This document shows, one piece after another, positions 52,598-62,183 of a stretch of 64,000 nucleotides of DNA. The stretch is taken from contig NZ_ATLO01000004.1 in NCBI RefSeq assembly GCF_000416235.1, positions 248,001 to 312,000 on the forward strand. Reading direction: 5' to 3'. Both the position numbers and the translations under genes were made by a program. The notes under the pieces were generated by a model that worked only from the letters and a program-made list of their open reading frames with translations, made no database searches and had not been told where the DNA came from. How positions within the stretch are numbered: position 1 is the stretch's first letter; every line of letters begins with the position of its first letter. Source of the stretch: Pseudomonas sp. CFII64 (lineage in GTDB: Bacteria; Pseudomonadota; Gammaproteobacteria; Pseudomonadales; Pseudomonadaceae).

Positions 52598-53500
52598 ATG
52601 ACCCTGCAGTACCCAACCATTGCCGATTGCGTCGGCAACACCCCGCTTGTGCGTCTGCAACGTATGGCGGGTGATACCAGTAATATTCTTCTGCTCAAGC
52701 TGGAGGGTAATAATCCGGCCGGGTCCGTGAAAGACCGTCCAGCGCTGTCGATGATTACCCGCGCTGAACTGCGCGGGCAGATCCATCCCGGCGATACCCT
52801 GATTGAAGCAACATCCGGCAACACCGGTATCGCGCTGGCCATGGCTGCGGCGATCAAGGGTTACCGGATGATTCTGATCATGCCCGACAATTCCAGCGCC
52901 GAGCGCAAGGCGGCGATGACCGCCTATGGCGCCGAGCTGATTCTGGTCAGCAAGGAAGAGGGCATGGAAGGCGCCCGCGACCTGGCTGAACGCATGCAGC
53001 ACGAAGGTCGCGGCAAGGTGCTGGATCAGTTTGCCAACGGCGACAATCCCGAGGCGCACTACACCAGCACCGGCCCGGAAATCTGGCGGCAGACCGGCGG
53101 CACCATTACCCATTTCGTCAGTTCCATGGGCACCACCGGAACCATCATGGGCGTTTCCCGTTACCTGAAAGAGCAAAATCCACAGGTGCAGATCGTCGGT
53201 CTGCAACCCATGGAAGGCGCCGCGATTCCGGGCATTCGTCGCTGGCCGGAAGAATACCTGCCGCGTATCTATCAGGCTGACCGGGTGGATCGCATTGTCG
53301 ATATGGCCCAGGCCGAAGCCGAAGACACCATGCGTCGTCTGGCGCGCGAAGAAGGCATCTTCTGCGGCGTGTCCTCCGGCGGCGCGGTGGCGGGCATGTT
53401 GCGTCTGTCGCGTGAAGTCGAAAATGCGGTCATGGTCGCGATCATCTGTGACCGTGGCGACCGTTACCTGTCGACCGGCGTCTACGACGCGCCCAACTGA
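52598..53500 (+). CDS. cysM: Cysteine synthase B
   Basis: This 300-aa PLP enzyme makes cysteine from O-acetylserine and sulfide or thiosulfate. The PLP Lys is in [11 protein letters not shown] (Lys41 region), and the substrate loop is [11 protein letters not shown]. The CysM-specific signature [15 protein letters not shown] separates it from CysK. Its TGA overlaps the rlmD ATG by one base. ATG at 52598 is the first Met before the conserved [11 protein letters not shown]. Confidence 0.95.
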   Translation: MTLQYPTIADCVGNTPLVRLQRMAGDTSNILLLKLEGNNPAGSVKDRPALSMITRAELRGQIHPGDTLIEATSGNTGIALAMAAAIKGYRMILIMPDNSSAERKAAMTAYGAELILVSKEEGMEGARDLAERMQHEGRGKVLDQFANGDNPEAHYTSTGPEIWRQTGGTITHFVSSMGTTGTIMGVSRYLKEQNPQVQIVGLQPMEGAAIPGIRRWPEEYLPRIYQADRVDRIVDMAQAEAEDTMRRLAREEGIFCGVSSGGAVAGMLRLSREVENAVMVAIICDRGDRYLSTGVYDAPN

Positions 53501-54855
53501 TGGCCAAACATGAAAGAGGCCTGCGCTTCCAACCAGCAGGCGGTGTTCGGGCGACGCAGATCCCCACCGGAAAAAAACAGCGGCTGACCATTGAGCGTCT
53601 GTCCAACGACGGGCGCGGTATCGCGTTTCTCGATGGGCGAACCTGGTTCGTCGCTGGCAGTCTGGCCGGTGAAGAAGTTGAAGCGCGGGTGCTCAACGCC
53701 CACGGCAAAGTCGTCGAAGCCCGCACCGAGCGGGTATTCCAGCCCAGCGCCATGCGCCGTCCGGCACCTTGCGTGCATTTTGGTCGCTGCGGTGGCTGTA
53801 GCGTGCAGCATTTGCCCCACAGCGAACAGCTCGCCCTGAAACAGCGCATGCTCGCCGAGCAATTGCAGCGTGTCGCGGGAGTCGAGCCGCAAGAGTGGGC
53901 GGCCCCGTTGACGGGTGCCGAATTCGCCTACCGCCGACGCGCTCGGGTCGCCGTGCGCTGGGATGCCAAGGCCAAACGCCTGGATGTCGGCTTTCGTGCC
54001 GCGGCCAGTCAGGACATCGTTTCCATCGAAGAATGCCCGGTGCTGGTACAGGCCTTGCAACCGATCATGATGCAGTTGCCGGCGATGCTGAGAAGCTTCA
54101 GCAAACCGCAGGTGCTGGGTCATGTCGAGCTGTTCAGTGGATCTTCCACGGCGGTATTGCTGCGCCATACCGCGCCGCTGGCCGATGCCGACCTGGCAAC
54201 CCTGCAAACGTTCTGCAAAGACCATGACGCGCAACTCTGGCTGCATGGCGAAGGCGATCCGCAACCGACGGACGCTGCACAGGCTTTGGGTTATCGCCTG
54301 GAGCCCTGGAATCTGGACCTGGCTTACCGGCCGGGGGACTTCATTCAGGTCAACGCGGCGATCAATACCGCGATGATCGAGCAGGCGCTGGACTGGCTCA
54401 AACCCCAGTCCGACGAGCGGGTTCTGGACCTGTTTTGTGGTCTGGGAAATTTTGCCTTGCCCTTGGCCCGACAGGCCCGGGAAGTGGTTGCAGTCGAAGG
54501 TGTCGCGACCATGGTCGAACGTGCATCGGCCAATGCAATCAGTAATGATCTGCACAATGTAGCTTTTTTTCAGGCGGATTTGTCCCAGCCGCTGGCACAC
54601 GCGAACTGGGCCGCAGAGGGCTTTTCTGCGGTACTCTTGGACCCGCCGCGTGACGGCGCTTTCGAGGTGGTACGCAAGCTCAAGGCATTAGGTGCCGAAC
54701 GGTTGCTCTATGTGTCATGTAACCCGGCAACTTTGGCGCGCGACACTGTCGAATTGGTCAAACAGGGCTACCGATTAAAACGTGCCGGAATCCTCGATAT
54801 GTTTCCACAGACAGCTCATGTCGAGGCGATGGCTTTATTTGAAGCGAGTAAGTGA
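53500..54855 (+). CDS. rlmD: 23S rRNA (uracil-1939-C5)-methyltransferase
   Basis: This 451-aa protein has an N-terminal TRAM domain ([13 protein letters not shown]), a [4Fe-4S] cysteine set ([15 protein letters not shown]), the SAM-binding motif [16 protein letters not shown] and the catalytic Cys in [13 protein letters not shown]. It methylates U1939 of 23S rRNA. It is translationally coupled to cysM and precedes relA, as in other gammaproteobacteria. Confidence 0.95.
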   Translation: MAKHERGLRFQPAGGVRATQIPTGKKQRLTIERLSNDGRGIAFLDGRTWFVAGSLAGEEVEARVLNAHGKVVEARTERVFQPSAMRRPAPCVHFGRCGGCSVQHLPHSEQLALKQRMLAEQLQRVAGVEPQEWAAPLTGAEFAYRRRARVAVRWDAKAKRLDVGFRAAASQDIVSIEECPVLVQALQPIMMQLPAMLRSFSKPQVLGHVELFSGSSTAVLLRHTAPLADADLATLQTFCKDHDAQLWLHGEGDPQPTDAAQALGYRLEPWNLDLAYRPGDFIQVNAAINTAMIEQALDWLKPQSDERVLDLFCGLGNFALPLARQAREVVAVEGVATMVERASANAISNDLHNVAFFQADLSQPLAHANWAAEGFSAVLLDPPRDGAFEVVRKLKALGAERLLYVSCNPATLARDTVELVKQGYRLKRAGILDMFPQTAHVEAMALFEASK

Positions 54856-55012
54856 GCAGCGGCTTAGGGAATTGAGTCAGCGGTTCACATGGAGTCTCGT
54901 TTAATCCGACTGGCCCGCGAATGCCAGTCCTTGCTTGCCCGGCAAGGAGTGTTCGCTCAAGAAGGCCAGGGACTTTGGCGCTATTCATCGCGCCGTAGGG
55001 AAGGTAAGCGAC

Positions 55013-57256
55013 ATGGTACAGGTGAGAGCACACCAGCCGATAAACACAGACGGCAGTATCAACCTCGACGCATGGCTGGATCATGTGGTCAGCGTCGACC
55101 TGATTCTGGATCGACAAGCCTTGAAAGAGGCCTGTGAATTTGCCCGCAACGCCGAGCAGCAGGACAACGCTTCAAAGAATCGCTGGGCCGAAGGAACGTC
55201 GAGTTTCCAGGCCGGTCTGGAGATCGCCGAAATCCTCGCCGACCTCAAGCTCGATCAGGACTCGCTGGTTGCAGCGGTGCTGTACCGCGCCGTGCGCGAA
55301 GGCAAGATTCCGCTGCCCGATGTCGAGCAGCGCTTTGGCGCGACCGTTGCCAAACTGATCGACGGCGTGCTGCGCATGGCCGCTATCAGTGCCAGCCTCA
55401 GCCCGCGTCAATCTTTGGTGCTGGGCAGTCAGGCGCAGGTGGAAAACCTGCGCAAGATGCTCGTGGCCATGGTCGACGATGTCCGCGTGGCCTTGATCAA
55501 GCTCGCTGAACGGACCTGCGCCATCCGCGCGGTGAAAAATACCGACGACGAAAAACGCAACCGCGTCGCCCGGGAAGTCTTCGACATCTATGCGCCGCTG
55601 GCCCACCGCCTGGGCATCGGCCATATCAAATGGGAGCTGGAGGATTTGTCCTTCCGCTACCTTGAGCCCGAACAATACAAACAGATCGCCAAGCTGCTGC
55701 ATGAGCGTCGTCTCGATCGCGAGCGCTTCATCAGCGACGTGATGTGCCAGCTGGAAAACGAGCTGCTGGCGACCGGCGTTACCGCCGACATCAGCGGTCG
55801 GGCGAAACACATCTATTCGATCTGGCGCAAAATGCAGCGCAAAGGTCTGGAATTCAGCCAGATCTACGACGTGCGCGCCGTGCGTGTGCTGGTCCCGGAA
55901 ATGCGCGATTGCTATACCGCGCTGGGTATCGTGCATACCTTGTGGCGGCATATTCCCAAGGAGTTCGACGATTACATCGCCAACCCCAAGGAAAACGGCT
56001 ATCGCTCGCTGCACACCGCCGTCATCGGGCCGGAAGGCAAGGTGCTGGAAGTGCAGATTCGCACCCACGCGATGCACGAAGAAGCCGAGCTCGGGGTTTG
56101 CGCCCACTGGCGCTATAAAGGCACCGACGTCAAATCCGGCTCCAATCATTACGAAGAGAAAATCTCCTGGCTGCGTCAGGTGCTGGAATGGCACGAAGAA
56201 CTGGGTGACATCGGCGGCCTGGCTGAGCAGCTGCGCGTCGATATCGAGCCTGATCGTGTCTACGTCTTTACCCCGGACGGCCACGCCATCGACTTGCCCA
56301 AGGGCGCGACCCCGCTGGACTTCGCGTATCGGGTGCATACCGAGATCGGCCATAACTGTCGTGGCGCGAAGATCAACGGCCGTATCGTGCCGCTCAACTA
56401 CAGCCTGCAGACCGGTGAACAGGTCGAGATCATCACCAGCAAGCACGGCACGCCGAGCCGCGACTGGCTGAACTCGAACCTGGGCTACATCACCACGTCA
56501 CGGGCGCGGGCCAAGATTGTTCACTGGTTCAAATTGCAGGCGCGGGATCAGAACGTCGCGGCAGGTAAAACCCTGCTTGAGCGCGAGCTGGCGCGTCTGG
56601 CCTTTCCTGCGGTGGACTACGACCGGCTGGCGGAAAAAGCTAATCTCAAGACCGCTGAAGACATGTATGCGGCCCTGGGTGCGGGTGATCTGCGTCTGAC
56701 GCAACTGGTCAACCTGGCGCAGCAACTGGTCGAGCCGGAACGTGGCAACGAACAGATCGAGCTGGTTCCGCGCAAGGCCACTGGTTACAAGCCTGGCAAA
56801 CGTGGCGATATCCAGATTCAGGGCGTGGGCAACCTGATGACGCAAATGGCCGGTTGCTGCCAGCCGCTGCCGGGGGATGCCATCGTCGGCTATATCACCC
56901 AGGGCCGTGGCGTGAGCATTCACCGCCAGGATTGCGCGTCGGTTTTGCAACTGGGCGGCCGCGAGCCGGAACGGATCATCCAGGTCAGCTGGGGACCGAT
57001 CCCGGTGCTCACCTATCCGGTGGACATCATCATCCGCGCCTACGATCGCTCCGGTTTGCTGCGCGACGTTTCCCAGGTGCTGCTCAACGAGCGGATCAAC
57101 GTGCTGGCGGTCAACACTCGCTCGAACAAGGAAGACAACACCGCATTGATGTCGCTGACCATCGAGATCCCGGGTCTGGATGCATTGGGGCGTTTGCTGG
57201 GGCGGATATCGCAGTTGCCGAACATTATCGAGACGCGGCGTAATCGGACGCCTTGA
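55013..57256 (+). CDS. relA: (p)ppGpp synthetase RelA
   Basis: This 747-aa ribosome-associated enzyme makes pppGpp/ppGpp on amino-acid starvation. It has a degenerate HD domain (about 45-190) without the HD pair, a synthetase domain with YIANPKENGYRSLHTAVIGP and VEVQIRTHAMHEEAE-type motifs, a TGS domain (YVFTPDGHAIDLPKGATPLD), a zinc-finger-like region with CCQPLPGD and CASVLQL, and a C-terminal ACT domain. ATG at 55013 gives the usual length; GGTAAG lies upstream. Confidence 0.96.
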   Translation: MVQVRAHQPINTDGSINLDAWLDHVVSVDLILDRQALKEACEFARNAEQQDNASKNRWAEGTSSFQAGLEIAEILADLKLDQDSLVAAVLYRAVREGKIPLPDVEQRFGATVAKLIDGVLRMAAISASLSPRQSLVLGSQAQVENLRKMLVAMVDDVRVALIKLAERTCAIRAVKNTDDEKRNRVAREVFDIYAPLAHRLGIGHIKWELEDLSFRYLEPEQYKQIAKLLHERRLDRERFISDVMCQLENELLATGVTADISGRAKHIYSIWRKMQRKGLEFSQIYDVRAVRVLVPEMRDCYTALGIVHTLWRHIPKEFDDYIANPKENGYRSLHTAVIGPEGKVLEVQIRTHAMHEEAELGVCAHWRYKGTDVKSGSNHYEEKISWLRQVLEWHEELGDIGGLAEQLRVDIEPDRVYVFTPDGHAIDLPKGATPLDFAYRVHTEIGHNCRGAKINGRIVPLNYSLQTGEQVEIITSKHGTPSRDWLNSNLGYITTSRARAKIVHWFKLQARDQNVAAGKTLLERELARLAFPAVDYDRLAEKANLKTAEDMYAALGAGDLRLTQLVNLAQQLVEPERGNEQIELVPRKATGYKPGKRGDIQIQGVGNLMTQMAGCCQPLPGDAIVGYITQGRGVSIHRQDCASVLQLGGREPERIIQVSWGPIPVLTYPVDIIIRAYDRSGLLRDVSQVLLNERINVLAVNTRSNKEDNTALMSLTIEIPGLDALGRLLGRISQLPNIIETRRNRTP

Positions 57257-57264
57257 TATTGACC

Positions 57265-57340
57265 GGCCGCCCTCGCGGCTGAAGCCGCTCCTACGGATCT
57301 CACACGCGACCGTGGGAGCGGATTTAGCTGCGAGCTCGCA
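57265..57340. repeat. REP-like inverted arms between relA and mazG
   Basis: CCTCGCGGCTGAAGCCGCTCCTACG and the variant arm GTGGGAGCGGATTTAGCTGCGAG face each other across a short spacer. They are divergent REP copies. Confidence 0.6.
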
Positions 57341-57362
57341 GAATTGAATTGGAACCGCATCA

Positions 57363-58196
57363 ATGTATTCTCTCCCAGACCTGCTGCACCTCATGGCCCG
57401 GCTGCGTGATCCGCAGTTCGGTTGCCCGTGGGACGTGCAGCAGAATTACGCCAGCATCGTGCCGCACACCCTTGAGGAAGCCTACGAAGTGGCCGACGCC
57501 ATCGAGCGTGGCGACTTTGATGATTTAAAAGGCGAGCTCGGCGATTTACTGTTTCAGGTGGTGTATTACAGCCAGCTGGCCCGGGAAGAAGGGCGCTTCG
57601 AGTTCGCCGGGGTGATCGACGGGATCACCCGCAAACTGATCCGCCGCCATCCCCACGTGTTCCCGACCGGCGATTTGTACGCGCCGCTGGAAACCCCGCG
57701 CTTGAGTGAGGAGCAGGTCAAGCAGCGCTGGGAAGAGATCAAGGCCGACGAGCGCGCCGATAAAGCCGCAGCCCCTGAGCAGTTGTCCTTGCTGGATGAC
57801 GTGCCAGCGGTCCTGCCCGCTTTGTCGCGTGCCGCCAAATTGCAAAAGCGCGCCGCGCGGGTTGGTTTTGACTGGCCTGCCGCGCTGCCGGTGGTGGATA
57901 ACGTTCGCGAAGAGCTGGATGAAGTCCTTGAAGCCATGGCCAGCAACGATGCCGAGGCGATGGCCGAAGAAGTCGGTGACCTGCTGTTTGCCGCGGTCAA
58001 TCTGGCCCGCCATTTGAAGGTCGACCCGGAAAACGCGTTGCGTGCCGCCAACACAAAATTCGAGCGCCGCTTCAGATTTATCGAACAGGCATTGCGCCAG
58101 ACCCATCGTCCCATCGAAGATTGCACCCTCGAAGAAATGGACGCTCTCTGGGGCGAAGCCAAACGTCAGGAAAAGAACGCGCCCAGCTGTGGCTGA
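57363..58196 (+). CDS. mazG: Nucleoside triphosphate pyrophosphohydrolase MazG
   Basis: This 277-aa enzyme has two tandem MazG domains (about 5-115 and 150-265), each with EExxExxD metal-binding helices: HTLEEAYEVADAIERGDFDDL and NVREELDEVLEAMASND. It hydrolyses nucleoside triphosphates; in E. coli it is linked with relA and limits ppGpp effects. It follows relA directly here, as in E. coli, but without mazEF. Confidence 0.95.
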   Translation: MYSLPDLLHLMARLRDPQFGCPWDVQQNYASIVPHTLEEAYEVADAIERGDFDDLKGELGDLLFQVVYYSQLAREEGRFEFAGVIDGITRKLIRRHPHVFPTGDLYAPLETPRLSEEQVKQRWEEIKADERADKAAAPEQLSLLDDVPAVLPALSRAAKLQKRAARVGFDWPAALPVVDNVREELDEVLEAMASNDAEAMAEEVGDLLFAAVNLARHLKVDPENALRAANTKFERRFRFIEQALRQTHRPIEDCTLEEMDALWGEAKRQEKNAPSCG

Positions 58197-58226
58197 GGCG
58201 GTTGAATCTGCATAAGTGAGTAGACA

Positions 58227-58766
58227 ATGAGCCTTTCCCTTCGCGACCAGTTGCTCAAGGCAGGTCTGGTCAACCAAAAGCAGGCCAAGCAGGTCGGCAA
58301 AGACAAGCAGAAAGAACAGCGTCTGGCCCACAAAGGTCAGGTCGAGATCGACGACTCGCAAAAGCGTGCCGCCCAGGAAGCCATGGCTGAAAAGGCCAAG
58401 CGCGATCAGGAACTCAATCGCCAGCAGCAGGAGAAGGTCGAGCAGAAAGCCCGCGCCGCGCAGATCAAGCAATTGATCGAAGTGTCGCGCCTGCCGAAGT
58501 TGACCACCGAAGATTATTACAACTTCGTCGACGACAAGAAGGTCAAGCGTCTGTCGGTCAACAGCCTGATGCGCAGCAAGCTCAGCAACGGCTCGCTGGC
58601 CATTGTGCATCACGGCGGCGGTTACGAAGTCATTCCCCGGGAAGCGGCGCTGAAGATCCAGGAGCGCGATCCACGGCGTATCGTCTTGCTCAGCGAACCG
58701 ACCGAAGAAGTCGATGGCGATGATCCGTACGCGGCTTACAAGATCCCTGATGATCTGATGTGGTAA
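58227..58766 (+). CDS. DUF2058 protein (YaiL family)
   Basis: This 179-aa protein begins with a lysine- and glutamine-rich coiled-coil segment (about 1-90, LVNQKQAKQVGKDKQKEQRL) and ends in the globular DUF2058 core (YYNFVDDKKVKRLSVN, LAIVHHGGGYEVIPREAALKI). E. coli YaiL is described as nucleoprotein-associated; its function is unclear. It is followed by a strong terminator. Confidence 0.92.
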   Translation: MSLSLRDQLLKAGLVNQKQAKQVGKDKQKEQRLAHKGQVEIDDSQKRAAQEAMAEKAKRDQELNRQQQEKVEQKARAAQIKQLIEVSRLPKLTTEDYYNFVDDKKVKRLSVNSLMRSKLSNGSLAIVHHGGGYEVIPREAALKIQERDPRRIVLLSEPTEEVDGDDPYAAYKIPDDLMW

Positions 58767-58779
58767 ATGCCAAACAAAC

Positions 58780-58806
58780 AAAACCCGCACTTGGCGGGTT
58801 TTGTTT
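58780..58806. terminator. Bidirectional rho-independent terminator
   Basis: AAAACCCGC-ACTTG-GCGGGTTTTGTTTT ends the DUF2058 transcript and, read on the other strand, the 59-aa gene transcript. Confidence 0.9.
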
Positions 58807-58829
58807 TGATGCGATTCTGAAAGTACGTC

Positions 58830-59009
58830 TTACTGGTTGCGTCTGCTTTCCAGCTCTTCGAGCTCAGCCTTGTAGCGCTGGGCGTCGGACTCGACATGAA
58901 ACATCCCTACCAACTGATCTTGCTGGTGTACATCCCAGATCTGAATGCCATCAGCGATGGTTTCGTGAGAGATATGGGCGTCGTCGCGTTCAGTAACTCG
59001 TACGGTCAT
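58830..59009 (-). CDS. Small conserved protein, 59 aa, unknown function
   Basis: A 59-residue acidic protein beginning MTVRVTERDDAHISHET and containing IQIWDVHQQDQLVGMFHVESD, then a short helix AQRYKAELEELESRRN. AGGAG lies 8 bases upstream of the ATG at 59009, and a terminator shared with the convergent DUF2058 gene follows. There are no transmembrane or signal segments. I do not recognise the family. The gene is supported by ribosome-binding site, balanced codon use and terminator. Confidence 0.75.
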   Translation of the reverse strand: MTVRVTERDDAHISHETIADGIQIWDVHQQDQLVGMFHVESDAQRYKAELEELESRRNQ

Positions 59010-59245
59010 GGTTCAGGCTCCTGACTTGAGGCTGCGGCGATGTGTCGCAGGACTCTGTTATAGGATTTGTTAGGTTCCTAAGTAAATAGCCAGGACGGGC
59101 AAGGGTTTGTTGCGAGAATGAGGAAAATGCCGCAGGCCTTGAATTGTCTGGGTTGCAGGGGATTTGCGGGTAAATGAAGGTTTTTTCATGTACGCGTTGC
59201 GCGCTCGAAACCGTAGACACTGTCTTGATCCTCATCACGCAACCC

Positions 59246-59335
59246 GTAGGACCGGCTTTAGCCGGGAGGAGGCCGGTACAGTCGCAGCGGCCGCGTCGTC
59301 AGACCTTACGCCCTCCCGGCTAAAGCCGGTCCTAC
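59246..59335. repeat. REPIN, GTAGGACCGGCTTTAGCCGG type
   Basis: Arms and most of the spacer agree with the copies at 21209 and 37794. The sequence just outside the left arm (TCTTGATCCTCATCACGCAACCC) is also shared with the copy at 37794, so the repeated unit is longer than the palindrome. Confidence 0.9.
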
Positions 59336-59354
59336 GGATTACGGGTATCCACCC

Positions 59355-59385
59355 ACAAAAAACCCCGCTAAAAAGCGGGGTTCTG
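59355..59385 (-). terminator. Rho-independent terminator of the DUF3108 gene
   Basis: AACCCCGC-TTTTTA-GCGGGGTTTTTTG on the minus strand forms a hairpin with T-run about 25 bases after the stop. Confidence 0.9.
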
Positions 59386-59407
59386 GCATTGCTGGCGGGC
59401 TGAGGAA

Positions 59408-60121
59408 TCAGCTGCCTTTGACCGCTTTGCCATTCACCGTGCCGTCTTGCAGCATGATGTTGTATTCCTTGCCGTCGGTTTCGACCTGTTGCAGGCGAAC
59501 CAGCAGGTAGTCCCAATCCTTGGCGAACCAGAGGACGGTGATGCGCTTGCTTTGTGTCGGGTCGCGCACGCGCTCAACCTTGATGGCATCGACCTGGCCC
59601 GCTTTGGTCGCGACCTTTTCCGAGCCCAGCACGCGGAAGTCATAGGTGTCGACCTCGTCGCCGTCAACCACCTGGTAGCTCATGCTCTTCTTGCCAGCGG
59701 CCACGTCGTGTTGCAGGGCGAGCTGGTAAGTCGATTTGTCGAGGATGCCGCGATTCAGGGGCAGCTTGACCGCATCGCCGCGATCGGTGCCGGTCACGAA
59801 CTTGGTGGACCAGTCAAACACCAGGTCAACCTTCTTGGACTTGCCCAGGCCGCCACGCTCGAAGTTGTAGGTTTGCGGCAGCAGTACGTCTTTGTCGACC
59901 TTCAGCGTGCTGATTTCGGTCAGGCTGGCAATCATCATGGAAGCCTTGAAATTCAAGGTCCAGGTTCCGTTCGGACCTGCTGCCAGGCTGCGCTCGGCAG
60001 TGCCGCTCATGGGCAATTGCTTCCAGTCGGCGGTGTAGCTGGCGGAGAACGGTTGCAGGTCTGCGGCATGAGCGGCAGGCAGTGCGAGCAAAGCGAAAGC
60101 GAACAGCAAAGCGCGACGCAT
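59408..60121 (-). CDS. DUF3108 periplasmic protein
   Basis: This 237-aa protein has a signal peptide MRRALLFAFALLALPAAHA|ADL, then a beta-rich DUF3108 domain (AERSLAAGPNGTWTLNFKAS, VLLPQTYNFER, STYQLALQHDVAAG, RITVLWFAKDWDYLLVRL). Function unknown. It is followed by purN upstream on the same strand after 8 bases, so it is probably co-transcribed with purMN. Confidence 0.88.
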   Translation of the reverse strand: MRRALLFAFALLALPAAHAADLQPFSASYTADWKQLPMSGTAERSLAAGPNGTWTLNFKASMMIASLTEISTLKVDKDVLLPQTYNFERGGLGKSKKVDLVFDWSTKFVTGTDRGDAVKLPLNRGILDKSTYQLALQHDVAAGKKSMSYQVVDGDEVDTYDFRVLGSEKVATKAGQVDAIKVERVRDPTQSKRITVLWFAKDWDYLLVRLQQVETDGKEYNIMLQDGTVNGKAVKGS

Positions 60122-60129
60122 AATATCTC

Positions 60130-60780
60130 CTAGGTTCGTATCAAGTGGCCATGAGCCGCGAGTAACTGACCGTCCAATAATGCACCTTCTTCGCCAAGGC
60201 TCAAGCGGCCTTCGGCAAACCAGCGGACGGCCAGCGGATAAATCTGATGTTCCTGGGCATGAACGCGTTGCGCCAGACTTGCCGCAGAGTCGTTGGACTC
60301 TACCGGAATAACTGCCTGTACGACCAGCGGTCCACCATCGAGTTCCTCGGTAACGAAGTGCACGCTGCAGCCGTGCTCGGCGTCGCCAGCCTCCAGCACC
60401 CGTTGATGGGTGTGTAAGCCTTTATAGAGAGGAAGCAGGGACGGGTGGATGTTCAGCAGGCGGCCGTAATAATGCCGGACGAAGCCGGCACTGAGGATGC
60501 GCATGAAACCGGCCAGCACCACCAGTTGCGGCTGGAAGGTGTCAATCAGCTCGATCAGCGCGGCGTCGAACGCTTCGCGACCGTCATACGCCTTGTGGTC
60601 AAGGACGCAGGCTTCGATACCCGCATCGCGGGCGCGTTGCAGACCGAACGCATCGGCGCGGTTGGAGATCACCGCGCGGATGCGGACGGGATGATCCCCG
60701 TCCTTGAAGCTGTCGATCATGGCTTGCAGGTTGCCGCCGGTGCCGGACAGCAGCACCACCACATCACAGGTTGCAGGCAT
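60130..60780 (-). CDS. purN: Phosphoribosylglycinamide formyltransferase
   Basis: This 216-aa enzyme carries out the third step of purine synthesis, formylating GAR with 10-formyl-THF. The motif SGTGGNLQAMIDSF opens the fold; the catalytic Asn-His-Asp set is in LLNIHPSLLPLYKG (Asn, His) and HFVTEELDGGPLVVQ (Asp). Its ATG overlaps the purM stop by one base (TGATG). Confidence 0.96.
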   Translation of the reverse strand: MPATCDVVVLLSGTGGNLQAMIDSFKDGDHPVRIRAVISNRADAFGLQRARDAGIEACVLDHKAYDGREAFDAALIELIDTFQPQLVVLAGFMRILSAGFVRHYYGRLLNIHPSLLPLYKGLHTHQRVLEAGDAEHGCSVHFVTEELDGGPLVVQAVIPVESNDSAASLAQRVHAQEHQIYPLAVRWFAEGRLSLGEEGALLDGQLLAAHGHLIRT

Positions 60781-61838
60781 CAGTGCGCCTTGAGGTTTTT
60801 CAGCTCGACTTGTGGAGCGCCTTCGGCAGCGGTAGCGATCTGACCGATCACCCAAGGCTGCTCGCCGGCTTCGCGCAGTACGTTCAACGCCGTTTCAACG
60901 TGCTCTTGAGCGACGCAGATAACCATGCCCACGCCGCAGTTCAGCACGCGGTGCATTTCGTTTTCGGCCACATTGCCTTGCTGCTGCAACCAGTCGAATA
61001 CCGCTGGACGCTGCCAGCTGGCGACGTCAACGATAGCCTGGGCGCCTTTTGGCAGCACGCGGGGGATGTTGTCCAGCAGACCGCCGCCGGTGATGTGGGC
61101 CATGGCTTTGACTGCGCCAGTGTCCTTGATCAGTTTCAGCAGGGATTTGACGTAGATGCGGGTTGGCGCCATCAGCAGTTCGGTCAGCGGCTTGCCGTCG
61201 AGCTGGATGTTTTCGATGTCGGCGCCGGCCACTTCGATGATCTTGCGGATCAGCGAGTAACCGTTGGAGTGCGGACCCGAGGACGGCAGGGCGAGCAGGG
61301 CATCGCCGGCAGCGACCTTGGAGCCGTCGATGATGTCGGCTTTTTCCACAACGCCAACACAGAAGCCGGCCAGGTCGTAGTCTTCGCCTTCGTACATGCC
61401 AGGCATTTCGGCGGTTTCGCCGCCCACCAACGAGCAACCCGCCAGTTCACAGCCAGCGCCGATGCCGGTCACTACCTGGGTAGCGGTTTCGACGTTGAGC
61501 TTGCCGGTGGCGTAGTAATCAAGGAAGAACAGCGGCTCTGCGCCGCACACCACCAGGTCGTTGACGCACATGGCGACCAGATCGATGCCGATGGTGTCGT
61601 GCTTGTTCAGGTTCAAGGCCAGGCGCAGCTTGGTGCCGACACCGTCGGTGCCGGAAACCAGCACGGGCTGCTTGTAGCCAGCCGGGATTTCGCAGAGGGC
61701 GCCGAAGCCACCCAGACCGCCCATGACTTCCGGGCGCTTGGTGCGCTTGGCAACGCTCTTGATGCGTTCGACCAATGCTTCGCCGGCGTCGATGTCTACA
61801 CCGGCGTCTTTGTAGCTCAGGGAGGGTTGCTTGCTCAT
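60780..61838 (-). CDS. purM: Phosphoribosylformylglycinamidine cyclo-ligase
   Basis: This 352-aa enzyme closes the imidazole ring using ATP (step five of purine synthesis). Motifs [48 protein letters not shown] and [15 protein letters not shown] are classical PurM. The ATG at 61838 is preferred over the longer frame from 61892. It heads a purM-purN-DUF3108 operon. Confidence 0.97.
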   Translation of the reverse strand: MSKQPSLSYKDAGVDIDAGEALVERIKSVAKRTKRPEVMGGLGGFGALCEIPAGYKQPVLVSGTDGVGTKLRLALNLNKHDTIGIDLVAMCVNDLVVCGAEPLFFLDYYATGKLNVETATQVVTGIGAGCELAGCSLVGGETAEMPGMYEGEDYDLAGFCVGVVEKADIIDGSKVAAGDALLALPSSGPHSNGYSLIRKIIEVAGADIENIQLDGKPLTELLMAPTRIYVKSLLKLIKDTGAVKAMAHITGGGLLDNIPRVLPKGAQAIVDVASWQRPAVFDWLQQQGNVAENEMHRVLNCGVGMVICVAQEHVETALNVLREAGEQPWVIGQIATAAEGAPQVELKNLKAH

Positions 61839-62183
61839 AATCCAGGCCTTTAGGGGGGATTCGGGTGGGATCGACGGAAACGGCGGGGCCACTGGAAAAC
61901 TGCACCTGCGTGCAATGCAGTTTTTCGGGCCGCCACCATCGCCAGTCTGCGAAGGCGCGCGATTTTATCAGGCTTGGGCGGCAGCGGCCATCCTTAGGCC
62001 GACGGGCAGGCTTGATCGATACAAAATAAACCCGGTCCCGAGCGCTCTGGCTCGTTTGGCGAGGCCTCTTTAAGGTGTAGCCTGCACTTGAATTTGAATG
62101 AATGGCCTTGCTCTGCGGTCTCAGGCAAGTCAGCCATCGAGTTACGGTTATTTTTCTGCCGCTTTTCTGTTCGGGAACTGTCC
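61839..62183. other. Divergent promoter region between purM and DUF2066 gene
   Basis: These 345 bases should contain promoters for both genes. I see no coding sequence, no clear operator and no PurR-like palindrome. Confidence 0.4.

Larger units (their letters stand above)
59010..59407. other. Intergenic region with REPIN and terminator
   Basis: This stretch holds the promoter of the 59-aa gene (near 59010-59100), a REPIN (59246-59335) and the terminator of the DUF3108 gene. I see no gene. Confidence 0.55.

Noticed and set aside
60771..61853. A 360-codon open frame opposite purM
   Set aside because: Antisense shadow; composition is low-complexity and unlike real proteins.
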